From: Gracilaria vermiculophylla
Lineage: Eukaryota > Rhodophyta > Florideophyceae > Gracilariales > Gracilariaceae
NCBI GenBank assembly: GCA_019155205.2
Contig: JAHNZQ020003148.1
Location: 576,098 to 617,155 of the forward strand
Direction: 5' to 3'
DNA: 41,058 nt
Positions 8,699 through 19,603 of this stretch are shown here, one piece after another (position 1 is the stretch's first letter; each line of letters opens with the position of its first letter). The position numbers and the translations under genes are program-made. A model generated the notes under the pieces. That model had not been told where the DNA came from. It saw only the letters and a list, made by a program, of their open reading frames with translations, and made no database searches.

Positions 8699-10062
8699 AA
8701 GTTTGACGATTGACTCACGAGCGACATCAAAAAGTGAATAGACAAACCCTGTGCCAAGTCTTTCATACGAATTGGAAAAGATTGCACAGCAAACAGACGA
8801 AGAGCGAGGCGTCCGATGAGCAGTGGAATCAGCGTGAAGATGCCCAGAAAGATGGCATTGGACACCAGCACAGTCCCTGCATTATCAAACAAGTTTCGAA
8901 TACGACCACGAAGTCCCACAACTTCTTCAAGAGGCACTTCATCGGGTTCAAGCTCGAAAAGCCCAAACAACGCACCGCCTTCACCTCGCCCATCCTGATC
9001 CTCATCTTCGGCCTCGTCCGCGCCATCGCCTGGCGCCCCGTCCATGTCGGCCAGCTGCGCGAGATTCTCCATGGCATGCGCGTGCTGCAACACCTCTTCA
9101 AAGTCCTCGTCCTCCATGTAGTCACTGCTACTAGCATAAGCATCACTCTCTCCAGCAGGGTAGCCAACCATATCTTCGCCTGGGTCCGAATGACGGCGCT
9201 CGTCGTCATTTTCGAGTTGCGCATCTGCATCGTCAATGTCGTTCTCGTCGTGTTCATCAACAAAAAATTCGTACGTATCGCGCACGAGCTCGTCAACTTC
9301 ATCCATAAGCTCTGCGTTGGCGTCGTCTTCCTCATCCGTACCATCGCTGCCCGACAGTGCAACAACGTCGGCGCCGCCGGTACGGTTTGGAGGAGGCTGT
9401 TCGACTTGGTCGTCCCCAACAACGTGGTTTTGCTCGTACTCTGGCCACCCGTTCTCGTCATCGGCGTCATGGTGCTGGAGGGCGTCGTGATGCACATCAT
9501 CATCCTCAAACTCTTGAAACACATCATGTTCCTCCTCGCCGCCTTCCTGTGGCAAGAGTCTCACGTAATCGCGCAGAGATGAGACTCCGAGAAAGACAAA
9601 CACAATGCCCGCCGAAAGCAGAAAGCCGTAAAAGGCGTCGGTGACAATTCCAGCCGGACCTCTAGACGCGAGCAAGGCGGGCAATTGCGTGGGCGAGTTG
9701 ATAAACAAAAGATACCATGTCCAGCAGGTGCCGATGGGGAGCAAGAACAGCCACACAGTGAAGACGAGAATTATTCTGGCCGCAGTCTTCATGGTCTTCT
9801 TAAGGAGGCGCAGAACGCCGGTGAGAAACTCGCATGTCGGTAAAGCAGACGGGGTGTTTGGTTGGTAAAGGGGCTCAAAGCGAAAAGAATGGTTGCACAG
9901 CTCGCAACGCGATGAGCCAGATTGTGCGAGCCAGTTGACGAGACAGTCTTCATGGGTGTATTTTATGGAGCCGGAGCAGCGACACGGGTGCAACAAAGGA
10001 CGCCCGGGCTCATCCTCGCCGCGGCAAATGCGGCACTCTCGTTCTACGTCAGCCTCCTCCAT
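6658..10062 (-). CDS. DOA10/MARCH6-type ER membrane RING-CH E3 ubiquitin ligase
   Basis: The product is 1134 residues with no intron. An N-terminal RING-CH (C4HC3) finger is visible: C10, C13, C27, C29, H37, C40, C53, C56. It is followed by many hydrophobic transmembrane segments (first at about 95-125) and a C-terminus ending in IRDDKYLVGKRLYNFG, the signature tail of TEB4/MARCH6/SUD1. Family members sit in the ER membrane and nuclear envelope and ubiquitinate misfolded or regulated proteins, including sterol-pathway enzymes, for ERAD. Two insertions look lineage-specific: an acidic region at about 185-370 (Asp/Glu-rich, with a Ser run coded at about 8660-8700) and a Glu/Ala repeat (coded at about 7496-7622). 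Length agrees with family members. The start at 10062 leads directly into the RING-CH domain. Composition is much less GC-biased than the gene to its left. Confidence 0.95.
7496..7622 (-). repeat. Low-complexity Glu/Ala repeat inside the DOA10 gene
   Basis: Runs of CTC and GCC codon complements produce a polyacidic Glu/Ala stretch in a loop between transmembrane segments. The reverse frames are open across it and create long Pro and Gly shadow frames. Confidence 0.85.
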
Positions 10063-10708
10063 TCACTGTCGTGGGCGAAAAAGACATTGACTCTGGAGAC
10101 GGCGCTGGTTGAGGCTAGGCGGAGTGAAGACGCGAGCTGGGGATCACGTGGGCGTCGTGCAAAACACAGTCACAGGTGCGCGAACAAGGCGGGCAAACGG
10201 CGGCGGCGCGGTAGCGCGGTAGCGCGGTAGCGCGGTAGCGAGCGGCGCGAAGGCGGAAGCGGACTGTGAGCGGCGGCGCGAGGCGGCTAAAGATCGCAGG
10301 GCGCGCAGAGTGGCGGGAGTGTTAAGGTGTGCGCGGCGCGCGCCAAACGAGACGTCGGACGGTGTTCGCTGCCGTTCCAGCAGTGTCGCCAAACGCCGCC
10401 TCCACAAAGTTGCGCCTCGTGGACTTCGCTGGCGCTGCGCTCCACAGCTGTAAGCGCTGTCCACGTGCGCCGGGTGCGCCAGCTCCCGCGTGGCGCCACA
10501 CGTGCTGCGCACCTTCTGCTCGGTCGCCTGCCGCCAGCCCTGATCAATTCCGCGCGCAGTGCCGCAGCTCACGGCGCCTGGCGCTCGTCAGCGCGCCGCA
10601 CGTAATTCGAACGCGTACGCGGTCCCTCCCGCCTGCGCTTTTTGACATCCGCACCGCCGCCTCTCCCAGCTGCCCTCGCGCTCCCTGACATCACCCCAGC
10701 GCCGCCCC

Positions 10709-10709
<1 letters not shown>
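10063..10709. other. Intergenic region between DOA10 and the SLC17-like gene
   Basis: This divergent intergenic stretch should hold the DOA10 promoter. No domain was recognised in any frame. An 8-bp tandem repeat, GCGCGGTA in four copies, lies at 10206-10237. Confidence 0.5.
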
Positions 10710-11092
<383 letters not shown>

Positions 11093-11104
11093 TCCTTCTC
11101 GACA

Positions 11105-11122
11105 ATGACCCCCGCCGGATAA
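11105..11122 (+). other. Short upstream open reading frame before the SLC17-like gene
   Basis: ATG at 11105 is in the same frame as the main start at 11138 but stops after five codons (MTPAG). It blocks extension of the main frame upstream and could dampen translation if this region is transcribed. Confidence 0.35.
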
Positions 11123-11137
11123 GCAAAGCGCTCCAAT

Positions 11138-12463
11138 ATGATTCCCGAGCGCTACGTCATGGTCATACTGTGCGCCGTCTGCTGTTGCATAAACTATGCT
11201 GACCGTGTCAACATCTCCGTCGCCATCATCAGCATCGCCGAGCAGTACTCCTTCAACTTGCATGAGCAGTCTTTGATCATGTCCTATTTCTATCTCGGTT
11301 ATTTGCCCATGAACCTGGGAGGCGCCCTTCTCTGTCGACGGTTTGGGGCAAAGAACGTTCTCACTTGGGGTGCAATTTTTTGGTCCTTCTTCACCTTCAT
11401 CACCCCCATCGCCTGTGGTATGGGATTCAGAGTTTTAGTTCTTTGCCGCTTTCTCATGGGTCTCTCGGAGGGCGTTGCGTATCCGTCCGTCTATCACTTT
11501 CTGTCCACATGGATATCGCCCACGGAAAGAGCAAGGGGTGTTGCTCTATTGCTCACCGGCACGCATGTCGGAACAACATTGGCCCTCATATTGTCTCCAA
11601 TAATCATCCGAAATGTCTCATGGCAGGCCATATTTTATTCCTTTGGCGCTCTCGGTATCGTGTGGGTTGCCGTCTGGCAAATGATTGCCTACGACCGCTA
11701 CGAGAAGGTTGATAGCTCCGCCCCGTCTGACGAGGAATCTTCCTCCACCTCCAGCTTAACTCCAGACGGCGCAGAGAACAAGCATGAGCCGTCTTCGGCT
11801 CGTCAAGAACTGCGCTTGATACTCGCCATCCTTCGAAATAGACACACGCTAGCCGTCTGTCTTACACACGCCATGTTAGGTCTCGTGCATTTTGTCGTTC
11901 TAAGTTGGCTCCCCTCCTATTTCAAGAACGTCTACGACATTCAAACCACGGCTCTTTCCTTCACTTTCATCCCTTATTTTTCAATGGCTGTCAGTGGCAA
12001 TATCGGCGGATATCTCGCCGACACTCTTTTGCATGGCGGAATGTCTCTCTCAAGAGTTCGAAAGCTTGTTACATGCATTGCAAATCTGGGCGCCGCTACC
12101 ACTTTGCTTGCCTTTGCGACTGCAAAAACAATTGGCGTGGCATTGGCGTACATATCTTTAAGTTTGTCCTTTATGAGCCTCAACAGCGGCGGCGTTTCCA
12201 GTTGTTATATGGACATGGCAGCACCAAGTGTGGTTGGAATCTTCCAAGCCACGTCCAACACCATGTCCAGCCTTGCTGGCTTTGTCGCAATCCCCTTGTC
12301 GACAAAGGTCATGGACATGCTCGGTGGGTCTTGGCGTGCAATGTTCGCCAGTCTTAGCCTGTGTTACATCTCCATGACTATTGTTTTCTGCTCCTTCGTG
12401 GAAAGCGATCGCGTTCTGGACGAAAGCAACGGCTTCCCTTCCAAGAGCCCCCTCGTCTCCTGA
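11138..12463 (+). CDS. SLC17/PHT4-like major facilitator anion (phosphate) transporter
   Basis: The 441-residue protein has about twelve hydrophobic segments. It opens at TM1 with the SLC17 signature NYADRVNISVAI, followed by MSYFYLGYLPMNLGG, the cytosolic loop CRRFGAKNV and RFLMGLSEGVAYPS. A charged central loop (about 190-225) separates the two six-helix halves. SLC17 and plant PHT4/ANTR proteins move phosphate, organic anions or ascorbate across plastid, Golgi or plasma membranes; the substrate cannot be read from sequence. There is little N-terminal extension before TM1, so a cleavable plastid transit peptide is not evident unless an upstream exon lies across the poly-C tract. An upstream in-frame stop supports 11138 as the start of this exon. 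Codon use is balanced, unlike the GC3-saturated genes. Confidence 0.88.
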   Translation: MIPERYVMVILCAVCCCINYADRVNISVAIISIAEQYSFNLHEQSLIMSYFYLGYLPMNLGGALLCRRFGAKNVLTWGAIFWSFFTFITPIACGMGFRVLVLCRFLMGLSEGVAYPSVYHFLSTWISPTERARGVALLLTGTHVGTTLALILSPIIIRNVSWQAIFYSFGALGIVWVAVWQMIAYDRYEKVDSSAPSDEESSSTSSLTPDGAENKHEPSSARQELRLILAILRNRHTLAVCLTHAMLGLVHFVVLSWLPSYFKNVYDIQTTALSFTFIPYFSMAVSGNIGGYLADTLLHGGMSLSRVRKLVTCIANLGAATTLLAFATAKTIGVALAYISLSLSFMSLNSGGVSSCYMDMAAPSVVGIFQATSNTMSSLAGFVAIPLSTKVMDMLGGSWRAMFASLSLCYISMTIVFCSFVESDRVLDESNGFPSKSPLVS

Positions 12464-13291
12464 TCAGTGCACACGTCCATCATGGAGACGAAACCAAAAG
12501 CATTGAGTGAGAACAAATAATCCTTCGAAGGGTGCAGAGCCATCTCTATCCAATAGGTTGTGCCTCGCTTCCAAACTTTGAAAATTGACCTATGCTTTCA
12601 GTCCCCTCGCGTACGTTGACCTCAGGGCCGCATGTTATTGCTTTACAATGACGGCGTCCGGATGCCAATCTTCGCAATATTTGTGGTGACACGTACCTGC
12701 CATGTACAGGTTTGCTTTCCAAACATCTTTACCTCTCTACCTGAAATTTTGACGACATTGACTTCCATGTGTGTAGCGCTTCACACCTCCAAATTTTTGT
12801 TGAAACCTAACGGAAAGACCACAGCAGTTTTGGAGACAAGAGTGTATTTCCCATCTTTAACAGAATCTCAAGCTCTCAACCACAGCAGAATCTAGCCGAT
12901 GCAGGTCACGTTAACTAGCACTAAACCGGCCTTATTAACTATTTCGTCTGCTAGCCTGAAGTCTAGCTTCGTTCTTGCGGGACAACAAATCGACCGCAAG
13001 CAGTGTAAAGTCACGCCTCATGACTCGAGCGTTTGCAGACCAGTGCTGGGATCAGTTACCGTTAATGTAACCCCTTGCAATATCTTTCTGACAATATTTA
13101 GTCCCCATCTGCCTCTTCCCACAAACAACTTGCACAATGGGTGGGTTTATCTACACCGTCTCGAGCGTTTATTCAGTCGGGCTCAAAGCGTAGTGCTTCT
13201 TGACTCTAGAAAAGGTATTCACACGCTTTTTCTTTTCCACGATGCACACATCTCTTGATGGATAGCGCTCTCGGGTTCACAAGCCGATTAA
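12464..13291. other. Intergenic region with no recognised gene
   Basis: This moderately AT-rich sequence lies between the 3' ends of the SLC17-like gene and SKP1. Short open frames lack recognisable domains. It presumably holds both 3' UTRs. Confidence 0.5.
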
Positions 13292-14003
13292 TTAGCGATC
13301 TTCGGCGCACCAGGCGTTATCCCGACGCACTTCCTCGAGCTGTTCAGGGGTGAAATCATTATGGATGTCGAATTCGGCGCGGATCTGTTCCGGAGTTTTG
13401 CCTTTGATCATGTCTGCGACTCTGAAGTTTTGGGCAAGAAGTAGCAGAGATTGAGTCAGTTGAACTCCATTTTCGATTGCAGCGAGACAAATGTCGATGG
13501 TTTGTACCGCGGCAATGCACTTACGTTTTACACGTCAAGTCCAGAAGCGACTGAACGTCCAGAAAGTTTGCCGCCTGTTCGTTTCCCAGAGTTGGGGGGG
13601 ATTGAACACCAAAAGTAGAGACGCATTCGTCACGTTAGCAATACCGCGAAACGTCTTCGCTTCCAAGGTGCTTTAAAATCAGCGCACGTACCAGAATCAA
13701 TTGAAACAAGGTGGACTTGTCCACTTGGACAAAAGATCGTTCCCAGCGATCGACTTCATCGGCGCTCGTTTGATTGAGTTCTTGTTGGTAATGGAACCTG
13801 CAGTACTCCACGACCTTAGCCAGGATTGCGGCTTCCACCTCTCCCATGGGTATTTCCATGCCGTCCACTTCGTCGACGTCTTCGAGCATGCCCTTGACGA
13901 AGTTAATCTGCATCGCGACGGCTTTCTCCACCTCGAAGATTTCCCCGTCTTTGCTCCGGAGCTTCAGGGTGATGCTATTTGCTTGATTCGGTGTTTCAGC
14001 CAT
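13292..14003 (-). CDS. SKP1: SKP1, adaptor subunit of SCF ubiquitin ligases
   Basis: Three exons, 13692-14003, 13525-13574 and 13292-13421, give 163 residues, the length usual for the family. Exon 1 encodes the BTB/POZ-like cullin-binding fold ([15 protein letters not shown]...). The second exon restores [22 protein letters not shown], and the third encodes [17 protein letters not shown] and the [12 protein letters not shown]...NAW tail that binds F-box proteins. Donors are GTACGT and GTAAGT, and acceptors are CAG. SKP1 links CUL1 to F-box substrate receptors in nucleus and cytosol. The Met at 14003 ([10 protein letters not shown]) is chosen because homologues begin near here; the frame stays open to 14213 without similarity. 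The final helix keeps the conserved NAW of other SKP1 proteins. Confidence 0.95.
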
Positions 14004-15542
14004 GACTAACCTTTGCTGCACCAATACCAGGGCTTTCCTCGAGTGCGTCACGGCCGGGAAGAAAATGGCTTTTGTTAACGATGGAAAGCGGGCGTATCTG
14101 GACCTGCATTGCAGATAACATTGTTTTGCAGCTGGAAGGGTCATGTGTCTTCTAGCAAGTCCTTCTGGCACGCAAATTTCAGAAATTTGATTGGTTCTCG
14201 CGACGTCTTCCATGTTCTACACCCGACAGATGACATCTAAAGATAGTCTGTAGAAGGCAGTTCTGTACGGGTGGGTGCCCAATGTAGTCGGCGGTGTTCA
14301 AAACATCGCTCAAGCGCGTATTCAACCGTTTCTGCTCAACTTGTGTGTGTTTGCTATCGACGTCAGCTAGTACAGCGAGCCATGCTCAAACTTGGCGTCC
14401 GCTCCACCACGTCTCACACTCAGACGGAAAGAGCCTTCCGACATGTAGCAAACGCAGAACACTTTCAGGAACCGCTATCAAAGAACTGCAGTTGCAATCA
14501 TAACGCGGCCTTGAAGGGTCGGTAACTTTTGAGCCTCAAATTTTGACGTCTTCAATGCATATTTGCTTTCAACCTCTGCTAGACCGGAGCTGCACCCCAT
14601 GCTCCATGACACGATAGCGAGCGCAGTTTGATTTCGTCGCCGTTTCGAGTCATACGCTTCTGCTGCTGAGATGAATTGAACTGATGAGGAAACAAAAAAA
14701 CCGGTCAATTGCGAAAAGTGAACAATGGCCTTCGATGGCACCGAGCGGCAGAGACAGAAGCCATCAGCATATAGCAGGGGAACGTAGCTTCGAAAGCTTC
14801 TCTGCTGCTGACCGTCAACATCTGATTCGCGTCTTTGCATTCGTTCGAGTGCTTATGTAGAGCATCATGCCGACCATCAGGCTTCCGCGCGATAGCCATG
14901 GGGATTTGTTTCAGGTTGTAAGATAGCAGACCACCCTTATGGTTCAAGCTCGGGATTGGCCGTTGTGGGCGATTTTGGGATCGCTCTCGTCGTGTTTCTG
15001 AGAGCCCGCTCAAAGCCAAAGACGACGCAGTAGGGTCTACGTTTTAGAGTATTGCATTTGTTCACCAGCCATTGAAGCAGCTGCTCTGGCGCGCACCAGT
15101 GTCTGGTTGGACGCTTTAAACATGAAGTAGGAGTATCAGATAATTTTTAAGTTTTCGCAGTGTAAATGTGCTCGTCCGCGGCAAGCGCACCATGAACACC
15201 AAAAACCAACCTCCATGGTACAGCGGATCTACCTTGCCACAATGCACTCCTGTTCCTCCAGCTCTATACAGACGCAATTTTCAAATGTCTGCAAATTGCA
15301 AACGTGGTCTTCAAGGGCAGAGCCGTTCTTTGAGCAGGTCATTCACCACTTTTTACCAGCAGCAAGGCTCAGTCATCCAAAGAAAACGGATACTCACCAC
15401 ATCACCGATAACAATACTTTGAGTTCGGACTTATGTAAATTGTTTCTCAGTTTCAGCTCCAAACGTCAGCTACCGCATCTCTCACACAGTACGCTGCATC
15501 GACATTCAAATCGAGGGGTGAAGGTGCATTCAGCGCAGAACC
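14004..15542. other. Intergenic region between SKP1 and HUS1 (divergent)
   Basis: About 1.5 kb of mixed composition containing the promoters of two divergently transcribed genes. I looked for tRNA, snRNA and protein domains and recognised none. Small open frames on both strands have no supported identity. Confidence 0.5.
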
Positions 15543-16385
15543 ATGAGATTTAAGAGTCGGCTCAAACCGGACAAAGTGGCTGACTTCCTCCGAGTGGCGC
15601 AGCTTCTGGACAAGATTGGCAAGAGATGCGTGTTGCACCTCAGTGCGCCTGAGGTTGACAACATTCGCATCATATTTCAAGCAGATGTTTCTGGGTCTGT
15701 GGCCGCGTACGCCCATTTCACGAGAACAGAATGGTTTCAATCGTACCGAATCGAGTCTCAGAACGCTAATCAAATCGGGCTCGAGATGGACATGCAAAAT
15801 CTACTCCGTGCGCTGCGCTCGGCCTCCGCCGCAGACCACATCCTCATCAAACTAGCAAAGAAAGGCGTTCCCGTCCTCACATTCGAAATGACAACAGCGC
15901 TTGGACCCATTATGCAAGACATACCAGTAGTGGTTTTGTCCGCCATCCGGCTTTCCGAATATCAACCACCGGATCATGACAGGACCACAGGTTTTGCGTT
16001 GCCCCCGTTGGCAAAGATTCACACACTTGTAGACCGCATGAAGGTTCTGTGCAACACGCTTAGCTTGAAAGCTGCGTTTTTCGAAGACAGGGCCACGCTA
16101 GCGCTCGGAATTGATACAGACACAGCGTCCATTTCCGCCACGTTTACGGATCTGTCTATGGCAAGCTACGAGGATGACGAATCTATTCAAGAGCAACGAG
16201 AAACGCCCGCCTCTGGATTGGAGGCACTTGTAGACCTGCGCAACTTTAGTAGATGTTTGTATGGTCATCAAGTTCAGCCCTTGCATGCAACGTGCTTCAT
16301 CCATCCACACTATGTGATGGTGCATTTAACAGTTTCCGCTGATGTCAGCATATCGTACTATATTCCTCGAAAGTTTACCCCATAG
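15543..16385 (+). CDS. HUS1: HUS1, 9-1-1 DNA-damage checkpoint clamp subunit
   Basis: The single-exon 280-residue product matches the HUS1 length and pattern: an N-terminal MRFKSRLKPDKVADFLRVAQ, a central LEMDMQNLLRALRSA, KLAKKGVPVLTFEM, and a C-terminal strand SISYYIPRKF. HUS1 forms a PCNA-like ring with RAD9 and RAD1, loaded by RAD17-RFC at damaged DNA to activate ATR signalling. The fold is a double PCNA-like domain without catalytic residues. Codon composition is balanced. The start at 15543 begins directly at the conserved first beta strand. Confidence 0.9.
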   Translation: MRFKSRLKPDKVADFLRVAQLLDKIGKRCVLHLSAPEVDNIRIIFQADVSGSVAAYAHFTRTEWFQSYRIESQNANQIGLEMDMQNLLRALRSASAADHILIKLAKKGVPVLTFEMTTALGPIMQDIPVVVLSAIRLSEYQPPDHDRTTGFALPPLAKIHTLVDRMKVLCNTLSLKAAFFEDRATLALGIDTDTASISATFTDLSMASYEDDESIQEQRETPASGLEALVDLRNFSRCLYGHQVQPLHATCFIHPHYVMVHLTVSADVSISYYIPRKFTP

Positions 16386-16478
16386 CTGTTAGCACGTCTC
16401 CACATTAACAAAATGCTTGCACACAAACTCCATCGCTCCGTTGACGCGTTTCTAGTAAATCAATAGCAAATCATGGGG

Positions 16479-17591
16479 TCAGCAACATCCGGATGAGGCA
16501 GAGACGTCCTCATCTTTGGCAGAAACCTTTACAGTTCCACCGTTGGGAGTCTTGGTTGGTTGGAAGGATGTGGAGGCCTTGATTTCCGCCGCCATCGCTG
16601 TGAAAGCGGCTTCGACGTTTTCGGCTGTCTTGGCGGACGTCTCGAGGAATTTGATGCCCAGCGAGTCGGCGAATTCCTTTGCAGTGGCGGTGTCTACAAC
16701 TTTCTTCGATGTCAAGTCATTCTTGTTCCCCACGAGCAGCTTGCACACATGTTCTGATGCGAATCGGTCGATTTCTTGAAGCCACGATTTCACGTTGTTG
16801 AACGATTCTTGGTCTGTGACGTCGTACACGATGATGATCCCATGTGCGCCTCTGTAGTATGAGGACGTGATTGTTCTAAAACGCTCTTGCCCTGCTGTGT
16901 CCCAAATCTGGAGCTTGATGACTTTGCCGTCCAGTTCGATGGTGCGGATTTTCTGCACGCCGTCAACGTCGCAGCGAATTAATGTGTCAGACTTTGAACT
17001 TCGTGAGCGCGGCGCCACTGCGGCGCGGTCGAGGAGTCTGCTGCACAACGTACAAAGTCAACACCAATTGTGGATATATAACTTTCAGTGTAGGTGTCGT
17101 CGGCAAAACGCAGAAGCAGACATGACTTTCCGACACTACAGTCGCGGGGAGAGCACACGGCGAAAAATGGAGTTAGAGCGCGCGACAAAGGCGGCAACGA
17201 TCAAAACGCTGGGATAGATTGCATGCGAAACTTACCCCTGTCGATAAAACATGAAGCATATGTTTTGCACATTAGCACCGCACAGAAGGGAGCCGTTGTA
17301 ATGGTCAGTCGAGAGAAAAAGGATTCGAAAAATGTTGGCAGCACTTGAAGGCGCTACCTATTGGCGGTGGTGTCGCAAGGGGTCGCAGGCTGTTCAGTCG
17401 AGCATCGCAAGCTGTGTTCGCAACGTACCGAGTCACCGATGAGAAGGTTCTTGTACAAGTAGTCGCTGCGCAACGCGCAAGGTTGAACAAAAACGGCAAC
17501 GAGAGCAACGCGCAGGGTTAGCACAAGCTGTTGGCTGTTGAATTGCAGGGCGTCTCCTGGGCGCAAGCGAAGCTTACTATTCCGGATTCAT
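16479..17591 (-). CDS. RAB1: Rab1-family small GTPase with a reading-frame problem at one splice junction
   Basis: Exons on the minus strand are 17578-17591 (MNPE plus the first two bases of Tyr), 17429-17465 ([13 protein letters not shown]), 17054-17135 ([10 protein letters not shown] to STIGVDF) and 16479-16952 ([10 protein letters not shown] to the end). Motifs present: effector loop [26 protein letters not shown] and a C-terminal GCC double-prenylation tail. Rab1 controls ER-to-Golgi vesicle traffic. Exons 1-2 and 3-4 join cleanly with GT-AG ends. Between exons 2 and 3, canonical ends (TCG|GTACGT ... TGTAG|T) leave the frame two bases short exactly in the P-loop GDSxVGKS. A CTAAC branch-point-like word upstream supports the acceptor. 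A collapsed G run, an unusual splice or a defective allele could explain this. With two more bases the protein would be about 202 residues, normal for Rab1. Confidence 0.85.
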
Positions 17592-18277
17592 GGCGCAGTT
17601 AGCGGCTGTTGAAGTGGAACACGAAAGAGGAGATCAGCCGCGCTGACGGAGTGGCGGAGGCTGGCGAAGGCTTGAGAGCAATGCACGCAGCCGGACACTG
17701 GGCGATGGGTAATGGAAATGACGGAGACGGGGAACGAGTTTGTCGCGGCGCGTTTTGGCAACTCCGCGGAGTGGCCCCTCGGGACTTTTGCGGCGCTGCA
17801 ATTTCAGTCCACAATCCGATGGCAACTTACACCCGACACGGCACGGTTTCCTATGACACCATGACAGGCTCCACTCTGTAGATGTCTCTGCCTTGGCGGG
17901 CTCTCCGCGATTGCATCAATCACTAACACATGTGCCGTTGGTTGATCCACAGTATCCCCTGTTGCCACGCAGCAGCCTCTTGCACGACATCGAATCAGAA
18001 GAGGGCCCCTGCAGCCTGGAGGAAAGCTGACTGTTTCTTGACATGTTATCTGCCCTACTACAAGCCGCAGCATGCTATCACCCGTGGGCGCCGCCAGCGA
18101 TTTTGTGGACAACCAACACTTGTGTTTTACCTGGCAGACTATATTTCTCAGGGCTTCAACTCTTCTCAGACACCGAGCAGATGGCTTCCGAGACTGGGGC
18201 GAAGCTTAGCGCGACGAAACTGACCGTTTTCTAAGGTGATTTAATCTACTACTAGTCTCCCCTGCGCGGCGACATCC
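17592..18277. other. Intergenic region upstream of Rab1 and downstream of enolase
   Basis: No recognised coding or RNA gene. It should contain the Rab1 promoter and the enolase 3' UTR. Confidence 0.5.
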
Positions 18278-19603
18278 CTATATGGCCCACGGTGTACGGA
18301 AACTGGCGCCAGCGTACACGGCTGCGTCGCCAAGCTCCTCCTCGATTCGCAGCAGCTGATTGTACTTGGCGAGTCGCTCAGAACGGCAAGGGGCCCCAGT
18401 CTTGATCTGCGCAGTGCCCAGTCCGACGCACAAGTCAGCGATGAACGTATCTTCTGTTTCCCCAGATCGATGGGAAACCATGACGCCCCATCCGGCGTCG
18501 CGCGACATCTTGCACGCTTGAATGGCCTCCGTGATAGACCCGATCTGATTGACCTTGAGCAGCAGTGCGTTGCACGCCTTCTTGTCGATTCCGGTTTGAA
18601 TGCGCGTGGGGTTCGTCACGAGCAGATCGTCACCGACGATCTGAACGCTGTCGCCCACGGCAGCCGTGAGCGCCGCATAAGACTCCCAGTCATCCTGGTC
18701 GAACGGATCTTCGATGGACACCATTGGGAAGTCGGCGACAAAGCTCTTGTACAAGTCGCCGAGTTGCTCGCCGGTGAGGCACTGCGAGCCGTCATTGCTG
18801 GGCGTCTTGAAGTCGAGATCGTACTTTTGCTTGTCGTCGACCCAAAACTCACTGGCGGCCACGTCCATGCCGACCTTGATCTTGCCCGTGTATCCCGCGA
18901 TTTCGATGGCCTCCTCCAGCAGTCGGAGACCCTCGGTGTTGTCCTGAATGTTGGGGGCAAATCCCCCCTCGTCGCCGACGCCCGTGGCGTCCAGACCGTA
19001 CTTTTTCTTGATGACCTTCTTGAGATACTGGTACGTCTCGGCGCCCATCTTCATGGCTTCACGGAACGTGGTGGCGCCCACCGGAAGGATCATGAACTCC
19101 TGCATGGCCAGCTTGTTGCCGGCGTGGCTGCCGCCGTTGATGACGTTGAGACTCGGGACCGGAAGCAACATCTTGGGGTTGCCGGCGAGGTCGTTGAGAT
19201 GCTTGTAGAGCGGGAGGCGCTTGGCGGCGGCGCCAGCACGGGCGCAGGCCATGGACACGCCCAGAATGGCGTTGGCGCCGAGGTTCTTCTTGAAGCCGCC
19301 CTCCGTGCCGTCCAGCTGGATCATCTTGGCGTCGATGGCGGCCTGGTCGGCGGCGCGCATGCCGCAGATGGCCGGGGCGATCTTGTTCTTGACGTTTGCC
19401 ACGGCCTTGTCGACGCCCTTGCCCAGGTAGGCGGACTTGTCGCCGTCGCGCAGCTCGAGCGCCTCGTAAATGCCGGTGGAGGCGCCGGACGGCACCATGG
19501 CGGAGAACTTGCCATCGGAGGTGACGACGTCGACCTCGACGGTGGGGTTTCCGCGCGAGTCGAAGACGGAGCGCGCCGTGACAGCGGTGATGGTGGCCGA
19601 CAT
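18278..19603 (-). CDS. ENO: Enolase (2-phosphoglycerate dehydratase)
   Basis: The single-exon 441-residue protein is full length for the family. It converts 2-phosphoglycerate to phosphoenolpyruvate in glycolysis. It shows [15 protein letters not shown], the mobile loop [25 protein letters not shown], the Mg-binding [11 protein letters not shown], the catalytic-lysine region [13 protein letters not shown] and [15 protein letters not shown]. The pentapeptide insertion typical of land-plant enolases is absent between IQLDGTE and [13 protein letters not shown]. There is no targeting extension before the fold, so the protein is probably cytosolic. Codon use is strongly biased, as expected for a highly expressed gene. 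A GGCGGC-rich leader lies directly upstream (19604-19700). Confidence 0.98.
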   Translation of the reverse strand: MSATITAVTARSVFDSRGNPTVEVDVVTSDGKFSAMVPSGASTGIYEALELRDGDKSAYLGKGVDKAVANVKNKIAPAICGMRAADQAAIDAKMIQLDGTEGGFKKNLGANAILGVSMACARAGAAAKRLPLYKHLNDLAGNPKMLLPVPSLNVINGGSHAGNKLAMQEFMILPVGATTFREAMKMGAETYQYLKKVIKKKYGLDATGVGDEGGFAPNIQDNTEGLRLLEEAIEIAGYTGKIKVGMDVAASEFWVDDKQKYDLDFKTPSNDGSQCLTGEQLGDLYKSFVADFPMVSIEDPFDQDDWESYAALTAAVGDSVQIVGDDLLVTNPTRIQTGIDKKACNALLLKVNQIGSITEAIQACKMSRDAGWGVMVSHRSGETEDTFIADLCVGLGTAQIKTGAPCRSERLAKYNQLLRIEEELGDAAVYAGASFRTPWAI

